Positions 1 to 4,512 of a stretch of DNA of 7,273 bases are shown here, piece after piece. The stretch lies in assembly GCA_964394335.1 (NCBI GenBank), contig CAYMVZ010000115.1:1-7273 (forward strand), read 5' to 3'. The position numbers and the translations under genes are program-made. The notes under the pieces were generated by a model that made no database searches, was not told where the DNA came from, and was given only the letters and a program-made list of their open reading frames with translations. Source of the DNA: CAJXCL01 sp964394335. Lineage in GTDB: Bacteria; Nitrospinota; Nitrospinia; CAJXCL01. The first letter of the stretch is position 1; each line of letters begins with the position of its first letter.

Positions 1-195
1 CATGATTTGAGGATGTTAAAAGTTAAGGGTGTGTCTATATTGGTGGTTGATGTTGTTGCGTCGCACGGGGTAAATCCCGATGAGATTATCGCGCTTCGTA
101 ATAAGGTGGCTTCCACCTTGAAAACTTCCCTTCCATCTTACCAGTTAAAAATCTGGATTGATCATCCGTTTAATGTACCCCCTTCTCATAAATAA
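1..195 (+). CDS. Cation diffusion facilitator (CDF) transporter, C-terminal end only
   Basis: The frame is open from the first base and ends at a stop after 64 residues; the 5' part lies outside the window. The fragment begins with HDLR, followed by beta-alpha-beta-like segments (VSILVVDVVAS, a helix around DEIIALRNKV, then YQLKIWIDHP). This is the layout of the cytoplasmic dimerisation domain of CDF metal transporters such as YiiP/FieF, which export Zn2+, Fe2+ or similar ions across the inner membrane in exchange for protons. The six-helix transport domain and its metal site are not visible, so the metal cannot be predicted. Only some of the histidines that bind metal in the YiiP C-terminal domain seem to be present. 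A TTG at position 7 is not the real start because homology to the domain continues upstream of it. The assignment rests on one short domain, so moderate confidence. Confidence 0.7.
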   Translation, partial: HDLRMLKVKGVSILVVDVVASHGVNPDEIIALRNKVASTLKTSLPSYQLKIWIDHPFNVPPSHK

Positions 196-200
196 TAAGG

Positions 201-230
201 TTGCGAAAAAAAATGATTTTGCTTTACAAT
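201..230 (+). promoter_or_regulatory. Predicted sigma70-type promoter, leaderless start for the next gene
   Basis: TTGCGA (201-206, 4/6 to the -35 consensus), an 18-bp spacer, then TACAAT (225-230, 5/6 to the -10 consensus). The predicted transcription start is about 237-238, and the ATG of the following gene is at 238. There is no Shine-Dalgarno between the -10 box and the ATG, so the mRNA is probably leaderless. Inference from sequence only. Confidence 0.5.
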
Positions 231-237
231 AGAACTT

Positions 238-648
238 ATGGATGAACAAAAAGAACCGTTATCAATAAATAATCAGCCCAACATGTTGTCCTGCCCCGAA
301 TGCAACTTTCCTGTCCGGTCTGAGGATACGAAATGCATGTTTTGTAAAACATCACTTAAACCAACCGGCTGGAGGTTGTATTATTACTACTTCCGCCGTT
401 ATTTCCAGCAAAGGTTATGGAGGCAGCGTCTTAAGAGAAGAAAAGGTGGGAGAGGAAGACAAAAAATTAAATCTGCTCAATATTTCAAGTATTTTGCTTT
501 TTTAGGTCTTGGGATTTTTTTGACACTTATTGGCGGTTATTTGTTTATTGTTTCTATGCTGTCTAATAATTTTTCAAACTGGATAATTTCTCTACTCTTT
601 CTCGTCTACGGAATTTATACCCTCAAGACCTTATTGTACAAAAAATAG
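238..648 (+). CDS. Unrecognised zinc-ribbon membrane protein (136 aa)
   Basis: I do not recognise this protein as a named family. Visible layout: a short polar N-terminus; a zinc-ribbon with two CxxC pairs (Cys19/Cys22 in CPEC and Cys33/Cys36 in CMFC, ten residues between pairs) that probably binds one Zn2+; an aromatic and strongly basic linker at about 45-78 (YYYYFRRYF, then many Arg/Lys); and two hydrophobic segments at about 84-108 and 114-133 that look like a membrane hairpin. The basic linker before the first segment suggests, by the positive-inside rule, that the zinc ribbon faces the cytoplasm. The ATG at 238 is chosen because a -10 box ends seven bases upstream; a second ATG at 283 (Met16) would keep the ribbon but also has no Shine-Dalgarno. 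It lies 42 bases after the CDF gene on the same strand, so a link to metal handling is possible but is only neighbourhood inference. Confidence 0.75.
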   Translation: MDEQKEPLSINNQPNMLSCPECNFPVRSEDTKCMFCKTSLKPTGWRLYYYYFRRYFQQRLWRQRLKRRKGGRGRQKIKSAQYFKYFAFLGLGIFLTLIGGYLFIVSMLSNNFSNWIISLLFLVYGIYTLKTLLYKK

Positions 649-709
649 CTTCAATTATAACGCAAATTACCAGAGATTTGCCCACGTGGAAGAAGAGTTT
701 TTTGGATTG

Positions 710-757
710 AAAAAAAGTGAGGATCAAAGAGCCAGGAGAATCTCCTTGATCCCCACT
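710..757 (-). terminator. Rho-independent terminator of the 844-1035 gene
   Basis: Arms at 742-757 and 716-731 can form a 16-bp stem around a ten-base loop, followed on the minus strand by a run of T (complement of 710-716). As minus-strand RNA every position pairs, with two G-U wobbles; as plus-strand RNA those two positions become A-C mismatches, and there is no U tract. The direction is therefore minus. It lies about 90-130 bases beyond the stop codon of the small zinc-ribbon gene. Confidence 0.8.
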
Positions 758-771
758 TATCCCTGACAAGT

Positions 772-800
772 AATGGAGCTGAGGTGGGCTGAGCCCCATT
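772..800 (-). other. Second stem-loop in the 3' untranslated region of the minus-strand transcript
   Basis: The arms AATGGAGCT (772-780) and AGCCCCATT (792-800) form a nine-base stem that is complete, with one G-U wobble, only in minus-strand RNA. It lies between the stop codon of the 63-residue gene and its terminator, so the transcript appears to have a structured 3' region. No known RNA family is recognised. Confidence 0.4.
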
Positions 801-843
801 ATGCTGTTGCCAGAGAAGGTAAGCTGAATAAAAACTTAATGCG

Positions 844-1035
844 TTAATGACTGGCGATCGCCTGCCATGTGGGGCGGCATTTATCACAAATTCGATGTCC
901 GATATCGTATGACTTGAAACTCTTGCCGCAGTTTAAACATTCTCTCTTTTTTATTTTAATCTTCTGCATACCTGCAAGCTTCCTCATGTAGTTTATCTCT
1001 TTGAGCTCTAACTTCTTCATATTGGAACCTACCAT
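844..1035 (-). CDS. Small zinc-ribbon protein (63 aa) with NrdR-type promoter sites
   Basis: The protein has a lysine-rich N-terminal half and a C-terminal zinc ribbon with pairs Cys33/Cys36 (CLNC) and Cys50/Cys53 (CDKC), thirteen residues between pairs. The pattern RECLNCGKSF...R.C.KC resembles a group of very small single-ribbon proteins common in proteobacteria; their function is not known to me. No enzyme motif is present, so a nucleic-acid or protein-binding role is only a guess. The ATG at 1035 is favoured over Met6 because AGGGAGG lies five bases before it. The gene is monocistronic and divergent from def, with its own promoter (1071-1098) and terminator (710-757), which strongly supports that it is real despite its size. 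The promoter carries two NrdR-box matches, predicting repression when deoxynucleotide pools are adequate. The KKREC..CGKSFKSYD stretch also looks locally like the second half of the NrdR zinc ribbon, which may be chance. Confidence 0.8.
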   Translation of the reverse strand: MVGSNMKKLELKEINYMRKLAGMQKIKIKKRECLNCGKSFKSYDIGHRICDKCRPTWQAIASH

Positions 1036-1070
1036 AAAACCCTCCCTAAAAAGAGTAAAAAATTTTTAAC

Positions 1071-1098
1071 AATGTATCACAATATATAGTATTGTCAA
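1071..1098 (-). promoter_or_regulatory. Promoter of the small zinc-ribbon gene
   Basis: On the minus strand: TTGACA (complement of 1093-1098, a perfect -35), a 16-bp spacer, then TACATT (complement of 1071-1076, 4/6 to the -10 consensus) preceded by TGA, giving an extended -10. The start would be near 1064, with a leader of about 28 bases that contains the Shine-Dalgarno. The spacer is exactly the 16-bp NrdR-box match. Confidence 0.7.
1077..1092. promoter_or_regulatory. Putative NrdR box 1 (promoter spacer)
   Basis: TCACAATATATAGTAT matches 14 of 16 positions of the published NrdR-box consensus as I remember it (acaCwAtATaTwGtgt). It fills the gap between -35 and -10, so a bound protein would block RNA polymerase. 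It is paired with box 2 at 1108, 31 bp away start to start. Confidence 0.65.
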
Positions 1099-1107
1099 GA
1101 AAAATTT

Positions 1108-1123
1108 TCACTATATATAGTGT
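1108..1123. promoter_or_regulatory. Putative NrdR box 2
   Basis: TCACTATATATAGTGT matches 15 of 16 positions of the remembered NrdR-box consensus and contains a perfect 14-bp palindrome (1109-1122). It lies nine bases upstream of the -35. The 31-bp offset from box 1 is three helical turns, as expected for the paired sites NrdR uses. The nrdR gene itself is not in the window. Confidence 0.65.
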
Positions 1124-1140
1124 TTTTTGGATTTAGAGTC

Positions 1141-1261
1141 TAACTGTCGGTTTTACCGATAATAGGTAAAATTAAAAAAAAAATTAAAAATACTTAAAAA
1201 ATTTGGATTACCTGAAATTTACGGCTTGAAAAAGGAAAAATGGAACATCAAAAAATGATGT
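1141..1261. other. AT-rich intergenic stretch with small dyads
   Basis: No gene is seen between the small zinc-ribbon gene and def. The stretch holds a 7-bp inverted repeat with a seven-base centre (TTTTACC at 1151-1157, GGTAAAA at 1165-1171), overlapping a hairpin TCGGT/ACCGA (1147-1159); A-rich runs at 1171-1200; and a 6-bp stem ACATCA/TGATGT (1245-1250 and 1256-1261). The first dyad has the size of a repressor site, but no regulator can be named. Confidence 0.3.
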
Positions 1262-1282
1262 GAAAGTGTTTAGCTAACCCGT

Positions 1283-1304
1283 TCCCTGTGGCTTGTCGCA
1301 GGGA
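1283..1304. repeat. Short palindromic hairpin upstream of def
   Basis: TCCCTGTG (1283-1290) and CGCAGGGA (1297-1304) form an eight-base stem with one G-U pair around the loop GCTTGT. The layout (G/C-rich stem, GCTTG loop, then TCTTCAATT) resembles short dispersed palindromes in many environmental bacterial genomes; that is from memory and only one copy is present here. It ends seven bases before the predicted -35 of def. Confidence 0.4.
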
Positions 1305-1311
1305 TCTTCAA

Positions 1312-1340
1312 TTGATAGAACTTTCAAAATATTGTATAGT
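1312..1340 (+). promoter_or_regulatory. Predicted def promoter giving a leaderless mRNA
   Basis: TTGATA (1312-1317, 5/6), a 17-bp spacer, TATAGT (1335-1340, 5/6). Counting six bases after the -10 puts the transcription start at 1347, the A of the def ATG. There is no Shine-Dalgarno before that ATG, which agrees with a leaderless transcript. Confidence 0.6.
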
Positions 1341-1346
1341 GAAATT

Positions 1347-1889
1347 ATGCCGATAATAGACATCCTTTGCTATCCTGAATCAGTATTAATGAGCGAATGC
1401 GCCCCTATTGAAAATATTGATGATGAAGTCATAGATTTGGCTAACTCCATGGTGGAAACCATGTATAGTGCGTCAGGTATTGGTTTAGCCGCACCACAGG
1501 TGGGGGTGTCAATGAATTTACTTATAATAGATATTGGTGCCCAAATAGAAAATGGATCCGCAATTGCCCTTATAAATCCTTATGTTACTTCAGTAGATGA
1601 TTCGGAAGTATTAGAGGAGGAAGGATGTTTAAGTATTCCGGGCATATATGCCAATGTTGTTCGCAAGGAAGCTGTTGAAGTCAAAGGAATGGATATTAAT
1701 GAAAAAGAAGTTACATTGGAATTAAAAGGTCTTTTAGCCAGGGCCGTACAACATGAGATGGATCATTTTAATGGAGTTCTTTTTTGGGACCATTTAGGTA
1801 AAGTTAAAAGAGACATGCTGAAACAAAGATTTAAAAAATTGCAAAAAGAAAAGCGAACAGATCAAAAAAAATCAAAAAAGCTTTGTTAA
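1347..1889 (+). CDS. def: Peptide deformylase
   Basis: Removes the formyl group from the N-terminal formylmethionine of new proteins in the cytosol, using a metal ion (usually Fe2+). All three family motifs are visible: GIGLAAPQVG (residues 44-53), EEGCLSIPG (91-99, metal ligand Cys94) and QHEMDH (135-140, ligands His136 and His140, catalytic Glu137). The length of 180 residues is normal; the tail from about 152 is lysine-rich and probably dispensable. The open frame extends upstream to a TTG at 1293, but the conserved deformylase N-terminus (MPIIDILCYPESVL) begins at the ATG at 1347, and the predicted promoter lies inside the longer frame, so the shorter form is preferred. fmt follows 117 bases downstream on the same strand, a common pairing because the two enzymes add and remove the same group. 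Confidence 0.96.
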   Translation: MPIIDILCYPESVLMSECAPIENIDDEVIDLANSMVETMYSASGIGLAAPQVGVSMNLLIIDIGAQIENGSAIALINPYVTSVDDSEVLEEEGCLSIPGIYANVVRKEAVEVKGMDINEKEVTLELKGLLARAVQHEMDHFNGVLFWDHLGKVKRDMLKQRFKKLQKEKRTDQKKSKKLC

Positions 1890-1943
1890 TAATAATCCAA
1901 TCTTTTAAGTGTACTCTTCCTTAGATACATTGATATCACACCG

Positions 1944-1973
1944 TTAAAATTAATAACACTTATACCGTACAAT
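1944..1973 (+). promoter_or_regulatory. Possible fmt promoter
   Basis: TTAAAA (1944-1949, 4/6), an 18-bp spacer, TACAAT (1968-1973, 5/6). The start would be near 1980, leaving about 27 bases of leader that contain the fmt ribosome binding site. The -35 is weak and fmt may instead be read through from def, since no terminator is seen between them. Confidence 0.3.
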
Positions 1974-2006
1974 TTAGTGGCTAAAAACTGAGATGGGGAA
2001 TATTAA

Positions 2007-2954
2007 TTGAAAATCGTTTTCATGGGAACACCTGATTTTGCCAAACCCACTCTGGAACTTCTTTCCCAATCCAGGCATGAGGTTGCAGGGGTTTTTAGCC
2101 AACCGGACAAGCCAAGAGGAAGGGGAAAAGTTCTCTTACCATTACCTGTTAAAAGTTTTGCCTTGTCTCAAAACATCCCCGTCTATCAACCTCCTTCCTT
2201 GAAAGATGATGATGTTTTTAAAACGATTGAATCTCTAAATCCAGACATTATTATTGTAGTTGCCTATGGACAACTACTTCCTCTTGAAATAATTAACTAT
2301 CCCAGGTTTAGATGTGTCAACCTCCATGCTTCTCTTCTGCCAAAATATCGCGGAGCCGCACCTATCAATTGGGCTTTAATTCGTGGTGAGAAAGAAACAG
2401 GGGTTACGACTATGCTTATGGAGGAGAGCTTGGATACAGGAGATATTTTACTTCAGGAAAAAATTTCTATCTCTCCTAATGATAATGTCATGACATTGAA
2501 TGATAAACTTGCTATATTAGGTGCCAAAAAAATATTAGAAACAACAGCTGGATTAGAAAAGCGTGTGATAACTCCAGTTAAACAAGATCATCCCAGCGCA
2601 ATATATGCGCCAAAATTAAAAAAAGAAGACGGATTGATAAGCTGGGAATGTTCTGCAAATGATATTTTTAATTTAATTAGAGGAACCTATAAATGGCCGG
2701 GGGCATACACATTTTTTAAAGAGAAAAGATTGAAAGTTTTGAAAGCGAAAATGCCGATAAATATGCATGAAGGAAAACCGGCATCAATACTTGACATAAG
2801 GCAAAACGGGATCGAAGTCGCCACACAAGACGGATCTTTATTAATTACCACAGTTCAACCGGAAGGTAAGCCGGAAATGGACGCATACCAATTTTCTTTA
2901 GGACATAAAATTAAAGCAGGTGATTATTTTAACTCTGTGTTACCTTCTATTTGA
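2007..2954 (+). CDS. fmt: Methionyl-tRNA formyltransferase
   Basis: Transfers a formyl group from 10-formyl-tetrahydrofolate to methionyl-initiator-tRNA in the cytosol, allowing bacterial translation initiation. The 315 residues match the family length. The N-terminal Rossmann domain starts MKIVFMGTPDFA; the loop containing PDKPRGRGKVLLPLPVK (33-49) is the tRNA-contacting insertion; the active site shows Asn105, His107 and Asp143 in NLHASLLPKYRG and LDTGDI, matching the Asn-His-Asp triad of the E. coli enzyme. The C-terminal OB-like tRNA-binding domain begins around 205 (LKKEDGLISW). The start is TTG at 2007: GGGGAA lies six bases before it, and the next in-frame ATG (2022) would cut the first beta strand. 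It follows def and precedes a repeat-rich gap. Confidence 0.96.
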   Translation: MKIVFMGTPDFAKPTLELLSQSRHEVAGVFSQPDKPRGRGKVLLPLPVKSFALSQNIPVYQPPSLKDDDVFKTIESLNPDIIIVVAYGQLLPLEIINYPRFRCVNLHASLLPKYRGAAPINWALIRGEKETGVTTMLMEESLDTGDILLQEKISISPNDNVMTLNDKLAILGAKKILETTAGLEKRVITPVKQDHPSAIYAPKLKKEDGLISWECSANDIFNLIRGTYKWPGAYTFFKEKRLKVLKAKMPINMHEGKPASILDIRQNGIEVATQDGSLLITTVQPEGKPEMDAYQFSLGHKIKAGDYFNSVLPSI

Positions 2955-2978
2955 AAAAAGATATGATTGAAAAAGGCT

Positions 2979-3079
2979 AATCTCCTTGTATTAAGCGGCT
3001 GAGAAGCAATTTTTAATAATGTTTTTCAACTATGCTATTGGTGAAGTTGAAAAACGAATAAAACAACGACCAGGAGATT
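2979..3079. repeat. Nested inverted repeats after fmt
   Basis: The outer arms (2979-2989 and 3069-3079) match at 10 of 11 positions; inside them a perfect 10-bp stem GTTTTTCAAC (3021-3030) / GTTGAAAAAC (3046-3055) encloses a 15-base loop. There is no U tract, so it is not a classical terminator. It may be a small palindromic element or part of one together with the repeats that follow directly. The only open frame here, 29 codons from 3019, ends in FWLALRMTI, which is repeat-encoded and not considered a gene. Confidence 0.4.
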
Positions 3080-3106
3080 TTTGGCTGGCGCTCAGAATGA
3101 CAATCT
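3074..3106 (-). repeat. Dispersed palindromic repeat, copy 1
   Basis: Read on the minus strand this contains TGTCATTCTGAGCG and ends in AATCTC. From memory this is a repeat family (TGTCATTCTGAG...GAAGAATCTC) scattered in many environmental bacterial genomes, whose reverse strand gives spurious peptides ending in LALRMT, as seen here. It faces copy 2 head to head. Confidence 0.55.
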
Positions 3107-3118
3107 AAAACCTTCCGC

Positions 3119-3156
3119 ATGTCTTTTTGAGGGGGCGTAAGTGACCGAAGAATCTC
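3119..3156 (+). repeat. Dispersed palindromic repeat, copy 2
   Basis: Reads TGTCTTTTTGAGGGGGCG, then GTGACCGAAGAATCTC, a diverged plus-strand copy of the same family as 3074-3106. The two copies form an imperfect hairpin with a spacer of about twelve bases. They lie about 60 bases before the sugar-gene cluster and separate it from fmt. Confidence 0.55.
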
Positions 3157-3190
3157 GTTTTTTGCAACATAAAGGGTTGCTTAAAACATT

Positions 3191-3205
3191 ATGTTCAGGG
3201 AACAT
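3191..3205. promoter_or_regulatory. Dyad at the ribosome binding site of the dehydrogenase gene
   Basis: ATGTTC-AGG-GAACAT is a perfect 6-bp inverted repeat that contains the only Shine-Dalgarno-like stretch (AGGGA, 3197-3201) before the ATG at 3214. If it folds in the mRNA it would partly hide the ribosome site; a short stem with a three-base loop is weak, so this is a low-confidence regulatory call. Confidence 0.25.
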
Positions 3206-3213
3206 GCATCAAA

Positions 3214-4512
3214 ATGATTAAAGCACTGTTAAAAAAGATTGAAAACAAAAAGATAAATATTGGGGTCATAGGACTCGGGTATGTTGGGCTGCCTCTTGCT
3301 GTTGAATTTGCAAAAGCCGGTTTTAAGGTTTACGGAATCGATGTGAATAAAACCAAAGTCAGCGAATTCAACAAAGGCGTTAATTATATTCCAGATGTGG
3401 ATACGGTTTTATTTAAAAAACTGGTAGCTAAGGGTCGCCTGAAAGCATACACAACTTATTCCTGTATTAAAGATGTTGAAGCCATCAGTATTTGTGTTCC
3501 GACTCCATTAATAAAAACCAAAGAACCGGATATGTCTTATATTTTAGATGCTGCAAACAAGCTGTTGAAATACTTAAAACCGGGAAAGATCGTTGTTCTT
3601 GAAAGCACCACATACCCCGGTACGACAGAAGAAATTATTCTGCCTTTGCTGGAAGAAAGAGGCTTTAAAGTTGGGAAAAACATTTTTCTCGCTTTTTCTC
3701 CTGAAAGGGTAGACCCCGGCAATAGGGAATACAAGACAAAGAATACCCCTAAAATTGTTGGCGGAGTGACTCCTAATTGTTTAAAAGTAGTAAAAGCTTT
3801 ATATGGTAAAGTTATTAATTCGGTCATTCCTGTTTCATCTTCCCGGGGCGCGGAGATGGTTAAGCTTCTGGAAAACACCTTTCGTGCTGTAAACATTGGC
3901 CTTGTAAACGAAATTGCTGTAATGTGCGACCGGCTTGGAATCGATGTCTGGGAAATCATTGAAGCCGCGTCAACAAAACCTTTTGGGTTTATGCCCTTTT
4001 ATCCCGGACCCGGACTTGGCGGTCACTGCATACCTGTTGACCCTCATTATTTGCTCTGGAAACTAAAAACCCTTGACTACAAGGCAAGATTTATTGAACT
4101 GGCTGATGACATTAATGCCCATATGCCCCATTACATAGTAACTAAAATTTCTGACACCCTAAACGGCATGGGGAAGACCATTAAGAATTCGACTATCCTC
4201 ATGCTTGGTATGGCCTATAAAAAAGATACTGGTGATGTAAGGGAATCTCCAGCAATTGCCATTATTGATTTGCTGCTAAAAAAAGGGGCACATGTTGTTT
4301 GTAATGATCCCTTCCTGAAAAATTACTGGAAATACAAAGGGGTCACGAATACAAAACTAACGCTTCAGCTATTAAAAAAATCTACCTGTGCTGTTATATG
4401 TACAAATCACAGCAGCTACGACTATAAAAAAATAGTTAAGAATTCTCAGCTAGTCATTGACACCCGTAACGCGACAAAGGGAATAAAAAATTCAAAGATT
4501 GTCAAGCTATAA
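3214..4512 (+). CDS. Nucleotide-sugar 6-dehydrogenase (WbpA/TviB-like group)
   Basis: NAD-dependent four-electron oxidation of the C6 hydroxyl of a UDP-sugar to a carboxylate, in the cytosol. The N-terminal Rossmann fold has GLGYVG (20-25) and Asp43 for NAD ribose; STTYPGTTEE and FSPERVDPGN are family signatures; the helix MVKLLENTFRAVNIGLVNE carries the conserved Lys and Asn; the catalytic cysteine is Cys272 in PGLGGHCIPVDP; the C-terminal UDP-binding domain follows (MLGMAYKKDTGDVRESPA). The length of 432 is normal. The GGHCIPVDP form is typical of UDP-N-acetylglucosamine or N-acetylmannosamine dehydrogenases, while classical UDP-glucose dehydrogenases usually have GGSCFPKD. The gene directly downstream, however, uses UDP-glucuronate, which argues for UDP-glucose. 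The substrate is therefore left open. The stop overlaps the next ATG by one base. Confidence 0.9.
   Translation: MIKALLKKIENKKINIGVIGLGYVGLPLAVEFAKAGFKVYGIDVNKTKVSEFNKGVNYIPDVDTVLFKKLVAKGRLKAYTTYSCIKDVEAISICVPTPLIKTKEPDMSYILDAANKLLKYLKPGKIVVLESTTYPGTTEEIILPLLEERGFKVGKNIFLAFSPERVDPGNREYKTKNTPKIVGGVTPNCLKVVKALYGKVINSVIPVSSSRGAEMVKLLENTFRAVNIGLVNEIAVMCDRLGIDVWEIIEAASTKPFGFMPFYPGPGLGGHCIPVDPHYLLWKLKTLDYKARFIELADDINAHMPHYIVTKISDTLNGMGKTIKNSTILMLGMAYKKDTGDVRESPAIAIIDLLLKKGAHVVCNDPFLKNYWKYKGVTNTKLTLQLLKKSTCAVICTNHSSYDYKKIVKNSQLVIDTRNATKGIKNSKIVKL

Noticed and set aside
734..746. AGGAGAATCTCCT core shared in part with the repeat arms at 2979-2989 and 3069-3079
   Set aside because: The halves are in opposite order in the two places and the match is short, so a common element is not supported.
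853..862. GGCGATCGCC palindrome resembling the cyanobacterial HIP1 octamer
   Set aside because: A single copy inside coding sequence in an otherwise non-cyanobacterial context; most likely chance.
651..887. 78-codon open frame on the minus strand
   Set aside because: It overlaps the end of the small zinc-ribbon gene in another frame, runs through the terminator stem-loop, and has no ribosome site or recognisable protein features.
1293..1346. Longer deformylase starting at TTG 1293
   Set aside because: The extra 18 residues are outside the conserved family start, have no ribosome site, and cover the predicted promoter and a hairpin.
3019..3108. 29-codon open frame after fmt
   Set aside because: Its end, FWLALRMTI, is produced by the dispersed repeat, a known source of spurious peptides; no ribosome site.
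3537..3959. 140-codon minus-strand frame inside the dehydrogenase gene
   Set aside because: Antisense shadow of a clearly conserved gene; its translation shows no domain.
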